Shown: positions 39,284 to 50,501, counted from the first letter of the stretch. The stretch: DNA of 64,000 bases from Pelagicoccus sp. SDUM812002 (GCF_031127835.1 NZ_JARXHX010000001.1:186001-250000); one strand, 5' to 3'. The notes: generated by a model from the sequence alone, not told the origin. Numbers and translations are program-made.

Positions 39284-42200
39284 ATGTCATCCGACTCAAA
39301 GGCGGAACCAACCGTTGCCACACTCCCTTCAGCAGACGAACCCTCCAAGACCCCAAAGGCCATTGTGGGAATCGGCGCGTCCGCAGGTGGTTTGAGTGCG
39401 TTGAGAGCTATGTTCCAAGCGTTTCCTGCCGATAGCGGATTGGCGTTTGTGGTCGTCATCCACCTCTCTCCCCAGCACAAGAGCCATCTCGCTGAACTGC
39501 TACAAAAGAACTCTCCGGTTAAAGTTCAGCAGATCCGAGAGACGACGCCCATACTACCCAACCACGCCTACGTAATCCCGCCCAACGCCCAGTTGGAGGC
39601 AATCGATACCCACCTAAGGCTCGCGCCGCTAGAGAGGAAACCTGGTGATCGAGCAACTATTGACCACTTCTTCCGCACCCTTGCCACGACACACGACGGC
39701 AACTCCATCGGCATCATCCTAACCGGTACCGGCGGAGACGGCTCTCTCGGCATAAAGGAGATCAAGGAACAGGGAGGGCTCACCATCGTACAGGATCCAA
39801 GCGACGCGGAGTATGAAGGCATGCCGCGAAGTGCCATCTCCACAGGTTTGGTAGACCTCGTCCTTCCCCTACAGGAGATACCCGCCGCTGTCATGAGGCT
39901 CGCCAACACCGAGCCGAACCTCCCGACGAAAGAAAACGAGGGCGAGGAGATGGTACCGCAAGAACAGCAAATCCTTCAGCGCCTTTTCAGCCTAGTGGCC
40001 TCGCGCACAAACCGGGATTTCAGCAACTACAGGATCTCTACCATCTTGCGGCGCATCGAACGCCGCATGCAACTGAGGGGTATCGACGACCTCGCCGACT
40101 ACCTGACGACACTGAACGAGGAGCCCTACGAAGCCCACGCCCTCGCGGAGGACATGTTGGTCACCGTGACCAGCTTCTTCAGGGATCCGAAAGTGTTCGC
40201 CCATCTCAAGGAAAAAGTGATCCCCAACATCTTCGATAATCGCCAGACCGACGAAGAGATTAGAGTGTGGAGCGTGGGGTGCGCGTCCGGAGAGGAGGCC
40301 TACACACTGGCGATACTTTTCCACGAGGAAGCGAAGCGGCGCGACGCCACTCAGCGTATCCAGATATTCGCTTCAGACCTACACGAACGCTCACTCAAGC
40401 GAGCCCGAGAAGGCTTTTACTCAGGCGATATCGATACCATCATACCAGCGGACCAGCTCAACCGGCACTTCACTAAGGTGGACGGAGGTTACCGTGTCCA
40501 AAAGGCGCTAAGAGATATGATCGTGTTCACCCCGCACAATCTGCTTGGCGATCCTCCCTTCTCGCGCGTCGACCTGATTTCCTGCCGCAACATGCTCATC
40601 TATATCAAGCGGGCGATCCAACGAGACATTGTGGAGCTCTTTCACTACGCCCTTCGAACAGATGGTTTCCTCCTGCTCGGCACTTCCGAAAGCCTTGCGA
40701 GCGATGATTTGTTCCGAACCACCAGCAAACGGCACTGCGTGTTCCGTAAGCGCAAAGTTGCGGCCCTAGAACCACGGCTTCCCGTCTTCCCTTTCGCTCA
40801 AACAAAGCTGTCCGCAGACGGCGGATGGGAGAAAAAGTCCAACAAGCCGATCGCCTTCAGCGAACTACAAAAGTCGCTGTTGGAGCGCTACTCTCCGCCA
40901 AACGTGCTGGTGAGCCCTGAGGACAAAGCCACGTACCTTTCGGATAATGCCGGAGCTTTTCTCCGCCACTCGAGCGGAGAGCCATCCACTAACGTATTCA
41001 AGCTAGTCCGACACGAACTGTGCGGCGAATTGAGAGCGGCCCTTTTCCGTGCTCGCGAGACGGAAGAGCTCGTCCGCTCCAAGCCCGTCGAACTGCCTAC
41101 CGAAGATAAGGATTCGGCAATGCAGGTCGTCATCAGCGTCCAGCCCGCGACCGGCGAAAAGTTAGCTGGTTTCGTGCTCGTCTTATTCGAGGTGAACATG
41201 GAGGCAGCTGAAAGCGGCGCCGCAGACAAGGACAAGCGCGAGCCCGGCTCCGGAGCGGAGCAAGCCGCCTCACAAGAAAGCAGGTCCGAACTCGGATACA
41301 CGCAGCAGATGCTGCAGTCCATCGTCGAGGAGCACGAGATCAGTAAAGAAGGCATGAACGCCGCCAACGAAGAGCTTCAATCGATGAACGAGGAGCTGCG
41401 GTCAACGCTCGAAGAACTGGAAACCAGCAAAGAGGAGCTGCAGAGCACAAACGAGGAACTCCAAACGATGAATCAGGAGAACCAGTACAAGGTGCAGGAA
41501 TTGGATCAGCTGACGGGAGATCTGCAAAATCTGCTCGCGGCGACCGATATCGCGACTCTGTTTCTCGACAGAGAAATTCGGATACAGCGCTTCACCCCAA
41601 ATATCGGGGAGCTGTTTAACATGAGGAACATCGACCAAGGTCGTCCCCTCTCAGACATCACGCATCGGATAGGCTACGATAAGCTGCAGGAGGACGCCCG
41701 CCAAGTCGTCGCGAAACTCATCTCCGTCGAGCGCACCGTTGAGAGCGAATCCGGGAAGTGGTTCCTCACTCGGCTCATGCCCTATCGAAGCGTGGAGGAC
41801 CGCATCGAGGGCGTCGTGATCACTTTCGTCGATATCACTGAACGCAGAAATATCGAACTGAAGATCCGCGACGCCCGCATCTTCGCCGAACGCATCGTGG
41901 AGACTTTGCCGGAGCCGCTGATGGTACTCACCTTCGATCTCCGGATACAAACCACCAACGACACCTTCCACGAACATTTCAAAATTCCCAGAGCCGAAAC
42001 AAACGGCCGAACGCTGTTCGATATTGAAAACGGATGCTGGGACAGCCCATTGCTTCGAAGTCGCCTCAAAAGCCTAAGCGACGAAACCCCCACCTTTCGC
42101 GACTTCTATACGACGTTGGACTTCCCTAGGGTCGGACGTCGGTTTCTGCTGATCAACGGTAGGCGAATGGCCGACACGGGGACGATCCTGCTCGCCATCA

Positions 42201-44352
42201 GCGACATCACGAATCTATCCAAAGCCGAGTCAAACCTCAGGAAGAGCGTCGAGAGATTTCGCGCCCTAGCCAATGCAAGCGCTTACGAGATCTATTGCAT
42301 GAAACCGGATTGGACAGGCATACGACGGCTGGATATTCCAGCCGGATCGAGAGACGGAAACGACTCGAGCTCGTCTTGGCTGGACGAATACATCCTTCCC
42401 GAGGAGCAGGAGGACGTCGAAGCGGCGATCACCAAAGCGATTGAAACCCGAAGCGTCTTCGAGCTAGAACATCAGAAAAGAGACCGGAGCGGATGCGAGG
42501 GTTGGGCGCTCTCGCGAGTCGTGCCCATCCTCGACGAAGCGGGAAACCTCGTCGAGTGGATCGGTGCCGCGAGCGACGTCACCCTGCGAAAGCTAGGCGA
42601 GCGTGAACTAAGCGATAGCAGGGCCCACCTTGCCCAAGAGCTCGGCGTCATGACGCGACTGCACACCCTGTCGACACGGCTTCCCGCCCTAAGCCAGATG
42701 AGCTCAGTGCTCGAGGAAGCACTCGATGCGAGCATCGATATAATGGGCGCCGACATGGGCACCGCCCGAATAGTCGATCCCACTACGGGGGAGCTTGGGC
42801 TAGTCGCTCAGCGAGGTTTCAGCGATCGAATTCTGGAGAAGTTCGGCCGAGTGGATGCTGCCCACACCTCATGCTGCGGCCGCGCATATAAAGCTGGCAC
42901 ACGCATTTTCATCGAGGACGTACGCGAAGACCCGGGATTCGAGCCCTATCGCGAACTCGCCGAAGAGGCCGGATTTGTTTCCGTTCAGTCCACCCCCCTC
43001 AGGGGTCGTGACGGCACGCTTCTCGGTATGCTCACCACTCACAAGGGCGCGGTTGGCCGCCCGGACGAAGCGGACCTGCGGGTACTCGATCTCTACGCTC
43101 AGCAAGCGGCAGACTACATCCAGCATGTACGCCGCCAAGAGGAAATCGCTACGGAAAATCGCCGCAAGGACGAGTTTCTAGCAACCCTCGCCCACGAGCT
43201 TCGTAACCCCATGGCACCTATCCGCACTGGTTTGGAACTACTACGGATAACTCGCGAGGATACCGACCAGTTCGACGAGATAATAGGTATGATGGAGCGG
43301 CAATGCGGACAGCTAGTCACGCTCGTCGACGACCTGTTGCAGGTATCCCGCATCAGCCAAGGAAAACTAAAGCTGAAGAAAAAGAGGGTAAACCTCGCCG
43401 AAGTCGTGCGCAGCGCGTTCGAGGAAACTCGACCGTCTATCGAGGAGGCGAAACATGAATTGCGACTCGATCTCCCCCGCGAGCCCACTTATGTGAACGG
43501 AGATCCAAATCGTCTCGCTCAAGTTCTATCAAATCTCCTCGGCAACGCCGCGAAGTACACCCCGAAGGCTGGGGAAATAAAGCTCTCTATTCAGCGAAGT
43601 GGCTCAACCGCTACGATCGCGGTGAAAGACAACGGAATCGGCATCTCGGCTGACAAAATCGGCAAGATATTCGACCTGTTCAACCAAATCGAGAGGTACG
43701 ACGAAAACTGCGAGACTGGATTGGGAATCGGCCTCTCGCTCGTCAGGTCAATCGTCGAGCTGCACGGTGGGACAATTGCCGTCCACTCCGATGGCGAGGG
43801 AAAGGGATGCGTCTTCACTGTCGAGCTGGCCCTCGACGAGGAGGATTCCTTGCCCGAAGAGGAAAACGATACCAAAGAAACTCAGTCCATCCCAGCAGCT
43901 CAGGTTCCTCGAAAGAGGGTTTTGGTCGCCGACGACAATGACAATATACGGCAAATGTTCAAATTCTATATTGAGCACCAAGGGCACGAAGTGCGTACCG
44001 CGAAAACGGAGAGAAAGCTATCGAAGCCGCGACTGCGTTCAGGCCTGAGGTCGTATTCATGGATCTAGGCATGCCCGTAATGGGCGGCTGCGAAGCAATC
44101 CGTAAAATCAAGCAGGAACCGTGGAGCAAAAACATGGTTTTCATCGCTATCACTGGAAGGGGCACGGACGCCGATATCAAAAATACCACGGAAGCCGGTT
44201 TCCATCACCACATGGTTAAGCCGCCTGATCCTAAGAAGCTAATCGCCCTTATCGGACAGACGGAGGAGGCGGGCTGCTCCCACTCCCCCGCTCCTACTCG
44301 GGCACCGCATAGTGAAGGTGAAAGAGCACTGACCGACGGCGAGGGCGAATAG
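39284..44352 (+). pseudogene. CheB-CheR-PAS hybrid histidine kinase, frameshifted in its receiver
   Basis: A paralogue of the protein at 14.5 kb with the same order of domains: CheB (IVGIGASAGG, GTGGDGSLG), CheR (WSVGCASGEEAYTLA, CRNMLIY), coiled coil (EELQSMNEELR), PAS domains, GAF, HisKA (LATLAHELRNPMAP), HATPase (NLLGNAAKY, DNGIGIS, GLGIGLSLV), receiver. The first frame breaks off at 44068 after HEVRTAK. The rest of the receiver continues in another frame (FMDLGMPVMGG, FIAITGRG, HMVKPPDP) to 44352. The reading suggests one missing base in the AAAA run at 44003-44006, restoring an NGEKAIEAA segment. It is either a sequencing error in a run of four A or a real loss of the receiver; the kinase core itself is intact and could still be made without it. 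Confidence 0.85.
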
Positions 44353-44761
44353 GGTTAACCGACAAGAGAAGTTTTGACACCGAATGGTGCCACATGCTCG
44401 TTCAGCCCTTGGACGAAAACGCGAGGGGCGATATTCTCGTGCCGAGAGGCGTTCTATCAACCCACCTCAATCTGTCCTCGGTCTCTACCAAGCCACAGCC
44501 GGCAGTAGATAGTCCCGATGGCTTACTCTGCAGCAACCCAATAAGCCCACGCGAGGCTGCGAAATGTATATAGGGTGCAGCCGCTCGGACCCCGAGCCTC
44601 CCCCATTTTTAGTATTACTCTCAGCGGCGGAGAAAATACCTTCAGGAGGTTCTTCCGTTTGGCGCGCTGAGTGCAATCCACCGACTCAGGAACGTGAACG
44701 TCGTCGATTTTTGAATCGACACTACCGTCATGCAATATCAACCGCTAACAGAAAGACCAAT
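44353..44761. other. Intergenic region upstream of the Mn catalase
   Basis: About 410 bases. An in-frame upward extension of the catalase frame exists here but has no protein character. No repeat or RNA was recognised; it presumably carries the catalase promoter. Confidence 0.4.
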
Positions 44762-45598
44762 ATGTTTTACCACGATGGAGGAAAGCTTCAATATCCCGTA
44801 CGAGTCGAGAAACCAAATCCCGTATTCGCAAAGGCCCTACAGCAGGCCATTGGCGGCATCCAAGGGGAAATACGCGTCTGTCTTCAATACATGTTTCAAG
44901 CCTTCGGTAGTCGCGGTCCTAGCAGATACCGCGACATGCTGCTGGAAACTGCCACCGAGGAAATGGGGCATATCGAAATGCTAGCCACTGCAGTAGCGCT
45001 CAACCTTGAAGGTGCACCTCTAGACATGGAAGAGGCTGCAGAGGATCCAATCGTAGCAGCAAAACTCGGAGGTATGAACGTGCAACACGTAATCGGCACC
45101 GTGATGGCGGCAATGCCGGTTGACAGCAACGGAGTTCCCTTCGACTGCAGCCACGTCTACGCGAGCGGCAACGCAGCGGCCGACATGCTCGCGAATGTCA
45201 CCGCGGAATCGACGGGACGCATGCTAGCCGTTCAACTCCAACGAATGACGGACGACCCGGGAATGAAAGACATGCTTAGCTTTCTCATCGCCCGCGACAC
45301 CATGCATCAGAACCAATTTCTCGCCGCTTGGGAAGAGATGGGCGGTCCAAAAAACCACCCCATCCCCAACGACTATCCGATGGAGGACGAACTTCAGGAG
45401 GTCAGTTATACCTTTATGACAACCGGAAAGGACGACTCGGTTCCACAGCCTACAGGACGCTGGAGCAAAGGGATGAGCATCGACGGACGCGGCGAGTTTC
45501 GCATGGAGCACATGCAGCCACGGGGCGACAAACCTGATTTATCTCCGCCACCTGAAAATGCTGCCAATCAGCGGGCACAACGGGAAGGGACAAGCTAG
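44762..45598 (+). CDS. Manganese catalase
   Basis: The ATG at 44762 (MFYHDGGKLQYPV) is the usual start of the family, giving 278 residues. The enzyme breaks down hydrogen peroxide with a dinuclear manganese centre in a ferritin-like four-helix bundle. Ligands are visible: Glu in IQGEIRVCLQYMFQAFG, Glu and His in TATEEMGHIEMLATAV, and Glu/His in the later NVTAESTGRML and ARDTMHQNQFL. The C-terminal arm (from about residue 210) holds FMTTGKDDSVPQPTGRWSKG, typical of the family. Cytoplasmic. It begins a plus-strand series with an SDR and an FAD oxidoreductase, 25 and 12 bases apart. Confidence 0.95.
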   Translation: MFYHDGGKLQYPVRVEKPNPVFAKALQQAIGGIQGEIRVCLQYMFQAFGSRGPSRYRDMLLETATEEMGHIEMLATAVALNLEGAPLDMEEAAEDPIVAAKLGGMNVQHVIGTVMAAMPVDSNGVPFDCSHVYASGNAAADMLANVTAESTGRMLAVQLQRMTDDPGMKDMLSFLIARDTMHQNQFLAAWEEMGGPKNHPIPNDYPMEDELQEVSYTFMTTGKDDSVPQPTGRWSKGMSIDGRGEFRMEHMQPRGDKPDLSPPPENAANQRAQREGTS

Positions 45599-45623
45599 AT
45601 CAAACCAGCATCTTATCAATATC

Positions 45624-46421
45624 ATGAGTAATACAGCACTTATAACCGGAGCGACGTCTGGCATTGGTCAGGCCTTAGCCGAAGAGTTCGCTAGGAACGG
45701 GCACGACGTCATAGTCGTCTCTCGGGACGAAAACCACGTAGACGAAGTAGCGTCTACCCTCGCGCGCAAGCACGGCGTAACAGCACTGGGCCTGGCATAT
45801 GATTTAACGGAGGCCGGAGCGGCTGAGGCACTACAACAAGAGCTCGAAAAGCGGAATATAGAGATCGAGATCCTTGTTAACAATGCAGGTCGTGGCCAAC
45901 GCGGCGACTTCCAAGATATTCCATGGGAAGACCACCTCGAAGTGATCCGCCTAAATATCGAGGCACTGACTAAACTCACTCACCTCTACCTGGCCATTTT
46001 CCTCGAACGTGGGCACGGACGAGTACTGAATCTCGGCTCCATCGCTGGATTTCAACCCGGTCCCCTACTGTCCGTGTATCACGCGACTAAGGCCTACGTC
46101 GTCTCGCTTTCCGAAGGGATCGCCGAGGAAATCAAAGACAGTGAAGTGACGATCACTTGCCTCTGTCCTGGCCCAACGGATACGGAATTCTTTGATCGGG
46201 CAGACGCATCCGAGAGCCGCGTAAGTCAAAATGCCAGCATGCAACAAAGTGCCGCCGAAGTCGCGAAAAACGGATACCATGCGATGATGAAAGGTGAAAC
46301 CGTTCATATTTCGGGGGGAATGAATAAAGCTCTGACTTTCCTGCGCCGTATCCTGCCTGAAAGCACTCAGGCCAAGTTCAACGAGATGCTTTACGAGACG
46401 AAAGACACCAAGAACGAGTAG
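45624..46421 (+). CDS. SDR oxidoreductase (DltE/YqjQ type)
   Basis: The ATG at 45624 is chosen; upstream codons of the same frame overlap the catalase gene's end. 265 residues. Cofactor motif TGATSGIG, NNAGRGQRG, catalytic Ser in LNLGSIAGFQPGP and Tyr/Lys in YHATKAYV, then CLCPGPTDTEFF. The C-terminal helix pattern (GYHAMMKGETVHISGGMNKALTFLRRILP) is typical of the SDR group that includes DltE and YqjQ. Substrate unknown. It follows the catalase by 25 bases and precedes the FAD oxidoreductase by 12 bases, so the three are probably one operon. Confidence 0.88.
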   Translation: MSNTALITGATSGIGQALAEEFARNGHDVIVVSRDENHVDEVASTLARKHGVTALGLAYDLTEAGAAEALQQELEKRNIEIEILVNNAGRGQRGDFQDIPWEDHLEVIRLNIEALTKLTHLYLAIFLERGHGRVLNLGSIAGFQPGPLLSVYHATKAYVVSLSEGIAEEIKDSEVTITCLCPGPTDTEFFDRADASESRVSQNASMQQSAAEVAKNGYHAMMKGETVHISGGMNKALTFLRRILPESTQAKFNEMLYETKDTKNE

Positions 46422-46433
46422 CCCGAACCTCTG

Positions 46434-47864
46434 ATGATGGGCCGACACAGGTATGACGTCGTAATAGTCGGCAGCGGACCCAACGGGCTTACAGCTGGAG
46501 CCGCTCTAGCGAGCGAAGGCAAATCCTGCTTGCTAATAGAATCGGAAGATACGATCGGCGGCGGCTGTCGGACACAGGAGCTGACGCTGCCGGGTTTTCG
46601 TCACGACGTATGCTCCGCAGTACACCCGATGGGTTATATGAGTCCTGCCTTTCGGCAGCTTAAACTTGAAGAAGTAGGTATCAAATGGATACATCCTCCG
46701 CATTCAGTCGCCCATCCGTTAGATCGTCAGCCTGCTGTCATGTTGAGCCCTGATAAGGCTCTCACCGCAGAGAGGCTGGATGATGCCGACAGGACAACGT
46801 TCTATGAATCTGTGCAGCCGTTGATGGAGACATTTGCCCGTGTCGGGCCACAGCTCCTCGATCCATTATGTCCACGAAAAGATCTTCTCGACCTCGTGCG
46901 CTTCGGATTACGCGGAATCCAGCCTGCCAAAGCTTTCGCGAGTCGACTCTTCGACGGTCCCCGTGCGAAGGCCCTCTTTGCCGGTTGTGCCGCACATTCG
47001 ATTCTGCCGCTCACCGCTTGGGGCACCGCTGCGTTTGGATTGATTTTCCTCCTATCCGGCGGCCAATTCGCATGGCCAATCGCCAAAAGGGGCAGCCAGA
47101 CGATCGTCGATGCGCTCGCGAAAACATTCGTCAGCCACGGCGGGAAATTACAGCTATCCACACGGATACAGTCATTTAGCGATTTACCCGAAGCCAAGCG
47201 CTACGTTTTCGATCTCTCTCCCAAGCAACTGAGCTCAATTTGTGGCGACTACCTTCCGGCACGTTACCGACATCGCCTAGCGCGCTTCCGCTACGGGCCA
47301 GCGGTATTCAAGATCGACTACGCTTTGTCAGAGCCCATCCCCTGGAGCGACCCGCTCTGCCACGACGCCTCAACCGTCCATCTTGGGGGCACTCTTGAGG
47401 AGATCGCCGCCAGCGAAAACGCAGCTTGGCAGGGGCAAGCATGCAGCAACCCTTTCGTTCTGGTATGCCAGCAAAGTCATTTCGATGCTACACGAGCGCC
47501 CGAGGGAAGTCACACAGGATATGCGTATTGCCATGTGCCCTTTAACTCCGACGTGACTCCCATCGTCGAACTGGAAAAACAAATCGAGCGCTTCGCTCCC
47601 GGATTCAAGGATTGTGTAGTCGCGCGCCACACGAGAAACGCAAAGGAGTTCGAAGCATACAACTCCTCCTACTGCGGAGGGGCGATAACGGGCGGCGCCA
47701 ATACGCTTAGCCAGCTCCTCACCCGGCCGGTAGCTCGCTTCGTGCCGTACGCCACGCCAAATCCACGTATTTACCTTTGCTCCCAATCCACCCCTCCCGG
47801 CGGCGGAGCCCACGGCATGTGCGGTTACGCTGCGGCCCGCTTTGTCTCGCGATCGATGGATTGA
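46434..47864 (+). CDS. FAD-dependent oxidoreductase, phytoene-desaturase-like
   Basis: A 476-residue flavoprotein. The N-terminal dinucleotide-binding motif is VVIVGSGPNGLTAGAALASEGKS (shown here from its key glycines), followed by the GGGCRTQELTLPGFRHD segment typical of the carotenoid desaturase/retinol saturase-like group (COG1233). The C-terminus closes with YLCSQSTPPGGGAHGMCGYAAA, the second FAD contact of the family. The centre is shorter than in CrtI. No other carotenoid genes are near, so the substrate is unknown; members of this subgroup appear in many stress islands. An ATG three bases later is an equally good start. Probably cotranscribed with the SDR and catalase. Confidence 0.85.
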   Translation: MMGRHRYDVVIVGSGPNGLTAGAALASEGKSCLLIESEDTIGGGCRTQELTLPGFRHDVCSAVHPMGYMSPAFRQLKLEEVGIKWIHPPHSVAHPLDRQPAVMLSPDKALTAERLDDADRTTFYESVQPLMETFARVGPQLLDPLCPRKDLLDLVRFGLRGIQPAKAFASRLFDGPRAKALFAGCAAHSILPLTAWGTAAFGLIFLLSGGQFAWPIAKRGSQTIVDALAKTFVSHGGKLQLSTRIQSFSDLPEAKRYVFDLSPKQLSSICGDYLPARYRHRLARFRYGPAVFKIDYALSEPIPWSDPLCHDASTVHLGGTLEEIAASENAAWQGQACSNPFVLVCQQSHFDATRAPEGSHTGYAYCHVPFNSDVTPIVELEKQIERFAPGFKDCVVARHTRNAKEFEAYNSSYCGGAITGGANTLSQLLTRPVARFVPYATPNPRIYLCSQSTPPGGGAHGMCGYAAARFVSRSMD

Positions 47865-47939
47865 ATTCCGTCAAAGGCGGATCCTGAAACGCCTAAAGTG
47901 GCACGGGGTTAGATCTATGCTTCCATAGGGGGAAGAGGC

Positions 47940-48956
47940 TCACCGAGACGACATCCATCGCCGAAACGTAGTAGTGGCAATCGCGCCCAAGGCTAACATT
48001 CCCGCTCCCATCACCAGTTTACTGCCGGCCCTGCTCAGTGTCCATGCTAAGCTTCTCTCCTTAGCGCGATCGTCGAAAGCTCCATGGGCATCGAAATGCC
48101 CTTGCACTGGCGCGAAAAGATTGTCTTCCCGTCCTTCGTCCTCGTTTTCTTCGGTTTGTTGGGACGCAAAGCCACTGCGGGCGAGCATGCGATCCGCGAT
48201 TCCCGGAAACATCTTATTGAATAGAATCGCCTTCCAGCTGGAGCTTCCCACTACAATCTCCCGATCTCCTCTACGTGCTGCATAGACCAATGCATCGGCC
48301 GCGACTTCAGGCTGGTAAATTGGCGGCACGGGTTGAGCTCGTTTTGGCAGACGCGACCGCACCCAATCAAATTGCGGTGTGTTCAAGGCAGGCATCTGCA
48401 CCATCACAACCCGTACAGCACTCCCATCATGCAACAACTCACAACGCAAAGAGTCGGTAAAGCCCTGTATTGCGTGCTTGGCGGAGCAATACGCGGATTG
48501 AAGCGGAATCCCGCGATAGGCCAGGGCCGAGCCCACTTGAACGATCACTCCGCGATTTCTCGGCCTCATACGTCGCAGAGCGGCTTTAGCGCCGTAGACA
48601 TAACCGAGAAACGTTACATCGATGACCCGCTCGAATTCTTCTTCCGTAATGTCGTCGACTGAAGCGAAAACGGATGTCATCGCATTGTTAATCCAGGCGT
48701 CGATCGGACCAAACACTGCTTCCACTCGAGCAGCGGCAGCCTCCACCTCCTCCGCCACAGCCACATCGGCCACGACCACTAACGCCCTACCGCCGAGCGA
48801 CTCGACCTCTTGGGCTGTTGCCTTTAAGCGCCCTTCCTCTCGGGCGACAAGTCCGACATTGCAGCCCTCAGAAGCGAACGCCCTAGCAGTCGCTCGACCG
48901 ACTCCGGCAGACCCTCCTGTAATTACCACTGTTCTCGGAAACCCGTCTCTATTCAT
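47940..48956 (-). CDS. SDR oxidoreductase with C-terminal extension
   Basis: The ATG at 48956 follows a strong GGGAGGA site, so the longer in-frame upstream start is rejected; 338 residues. Cofactor motif TGGSAGVGRATARAF, NNAM, catalytic Ser in VGSALAYRG and Tyr/Lys in YCSAKHAIQ, VMVQMPALNTPQF. After the SDR core (about residue 240) an extension resembles that of the SDR at 21.6 kb (VGSSSWKAILFNKMFPGIADRML). It ends with a hydrophobic helix (LVMGAGMLALGAIATTTF) that may dock it to the membrane. Substrate unknown. It converges on the FAD oxidoreductase. Confidence 0.87.
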   Translation of the reverse strand: MNRDGFPRTVVITGGSAGVGRATARAFASEGCNVGLVAREEGRLKATAQEVESLGGRALVVVADVAVAEEVEAAAARVEAVFGPIDAWINNAMTSVFASVDDITEEEFERVIDVTFLGYVYGAKAALRRMRPRNRGVIVQVGSALAYRGIPLQSAYCSAKHAIQGFTDSLRCELLHDGSAVRVVMVQMPALNTPQFDWVRSRLPKRAQPVPPIYQPEVAADALVYAARRGDREIVVGSSSWKAILFNKMFPGIADRMLARSGFASQQTEENEDEGREDNLFAPVQGHFDAHGAFDDRAKERSLAWTLSRAGSKLVMGAGMLALGAIATTTFRRWMSSR

Positions 48957-49018
48957 TTTAGTCCTCCCTCTCTCTACACTTGCTGAACAAGCTTCCAATG
49001 CAGTCCGTATCTCACCAC

Positions 49019-49468
49019 TCAGACATCCTTACTTGCCTTCTTGGCCTTCACGTATCCTTGGTGGAGAAAGTCTGAGACCGATACGATGGTGAACCAGCCG
49101 GCCACCAATCGCGTCTGTCGCGGCCAAAATCGGTGCCCCACAATGAATACGCCAGATACCCACGGACTCAAACACCATGCGCAGGTAACCAGGTCACCCA
49201 CCGCTCGCTGGAGGCCTCTGCCCCGCGACTCCTCAACAACCTCGCTCGATCCCGTCGATTCGGGACAGCGGGCAACGGGAGCTCGGACCGCACTCGTCAC
49301 CTCATCGTAGGCCGCAATGCGTGCTATCTTGTGAGTGGCTATGCCCATCAGCGCTATGTCCTTGGCAGAAAGATCCCCGGGCAAAGGGCGCCGACTCCGT
49401 CGCGAGGAGACGCCATAAGCCACTGCCGCACCGGCAAAACCCAATAAGATGGCAAGGTAGCCCTTCAT
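49019..49468 (-). CDS. DUF1360 membrane protein
   Basis: The ATG at 49468 is preceded by AAGGAG at a good distance, so I prefer it to the ATG at 49558, which would add 30 polar residues. About 149 residues. The N-terminal hydrophobic segment (YLAILLGFAGAAVAYG) is followed by the DUF1360 core. That core has AKDIALMGIATHKIARIAAYDEVTSAVRAP (given by its key ATHK and VTSxxRAP motifs), then DLVTCAWCLSPWVSG with the CxxC pair. The family is membrane-bound, of unknown function, and common in spore-formers and stress clusters. It is divergently placed to the NUDIX gene. Confidence 0.82.
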   Translation of the reverse strand: MKGYLAILLGFAGAAVAYGVSSRRSRRPLPGDLSAKDIALMGIATHKIARIAAYDEVTSAVRAPVARCPESTGSSEVVEESRGRGLQRAVGDLVTCAWCLSPWVSGVFIVGHRFWPRQTRLVAGWFTIVSVSDFLHQGYVKAKKASKDV

Positions 49469-49893
49469 GGGCATCTCCTTGTCAGAGTATCCTGAATACA
49501 CTCCTTTTTTACTTTCGCCGCCACGAGGCACCGGTTTGCGATCCGATTCTGAGGTCATGAATTAGACACTGCACAGTCTGTGCCACGACCGAAAAACTTA
49601 GGGATCGCTTCACTACAAAACCTCGTCAAATGGAAGTAGCACTTCCGTGCATCAGCCATTCCTCCAACAGCCCCGCAACAACATAGGACGGCAATAGTTT
49701 TTTGCAGTCGTCAAGGGGCAGGACGCAACGTCTCTGAACACACTAGGCGAGATGGACGAAGGCGAGATACTTCGAGAATCTTCGAATACAGGCGTCACTC
49801 TCAAGATCCTTTTCCGGACTCAAACCAAGGTCTGGCTGCCTGCGGTTGTTTATGCTCGCACCTCAGGCCTGTTTTCCATTAAAGACCCGCGCT
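49469..49893. other. Intergenic region between divergent genes
   Basis: About 425 bases (335 if the longer DUF1360 start is used) between DUF1360 and the NUDIX gene, which are transcribed away from each other. It should hold two promoters. Short frames seen here have no recognisable product. Confidence 0.4.
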
Positions 49894-50457
49894 ATGAAAA
49901 AATGGATACGCAGAGGAAGAAAAACGTTGATCGATGACCGATGGCTGAAGTTTCACGCGGATACCTGTGAACTTCCAAACGGACAGCTCATCGAACCGTT
50001 CTACGTACTTGAAGAGAAGGAATGGGCCCACATAGTCGCGATTGACGACGATGGCCGCATCTTGCTCACGCGCCAGTACCGCTATCCGGCCGATCGCTTC
50101 TCCAGTGAGTTTCCCTGCGGTTGCGTCGAATCCGAAGAAACGCCACTTCAAGCCGCAAAACGCGAACTCCAAGAAGAAACCGGTTTCGTAGCAAAAGATT
50201 GGATACCGATAGGTTCGATGCACGCGAATCCAGCGAGACAAACGAACCAGATGCACTGCTTTCTCGCGCGAAACCTGTCGCAACAAAGCGCCCAAAACCT
50301 AGATGAAAGCGAAGAAATCGAATTTGGATTCTCCACACGCGAAGAGCTTCAGGCCCAGATCAAGGACGGCTATTTCACCCAGGCTTTGCACATTGCCTGC
50401 TACTACCTAGCGCTTTCCTATCTTGAAGAGAAGCCAACCGCCAATCCAACTCGCTAG
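49894..50457 (+). CDS. NUDIX hydrolase (ADP-ribose pyrophosphatase-like)
   Basis: The ATG at 49894 (MKKWIRRGRKTLIDDRWLKF) is chosen; 187 residues. The full NUDIX box GX5EX7REUXEEXGU is present, running from GCVESEETP to AAKRELQEETGF. The N-terminal layout (DRWLKFHADTCELPNGQ, then YVLEEKEWAHIVAI) and LLTRQYRYPADRF match the ADP-sugar pyrophosphatase group. It would hydrolyse ADP-ribose or a similar nucleoside diphosphate derivative, a housekeeping or stress role. Cytoplasmic. It is followed by an imperfect tandem repeat at its stop. Confidence 0.92.
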   Translation: MKKWIRRGRKTLIDDRWLKFHADTCELPNGQLIEPFYVLEEKEWAHIVAIDDDGRILLTRQYRYPADRFSSEFPCGCVESEETPLQAAKRELQEETGFVAKDWIPIGSMHANPARQTNQMHCFLARNLSQQSAQNLDESEEIEFGFSTREELQAQIKDGYFTQALHIACYYLALSYLEEKPTANPTR

Positions 50458-50501
50458 GTGACGGCAAGTTCAGTCGCAAGGTGATGGCGAGTTCAGTCGC
50501 C
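50456..50501. repeat. Imperfect 23-bp tandem repeat at the NUDIX stop
   Basis: Two units of 23 bases, 50456-50478 and 50479-50501, share 20 of 23 positions; the unit starts AGGTGAYGGC and ends TTCAGTCGC. The first overlaps the last bases of the NUDIX gene. No hairpin is evident. Probably a small local duplication. Confidence 0.6.

Noticed and set aside
50456-50501. Tandem repeat as a possible CRISPR or VNTR
   Set aside because: Only two 23-base units with no spacer between them; nothing else like it in the window.
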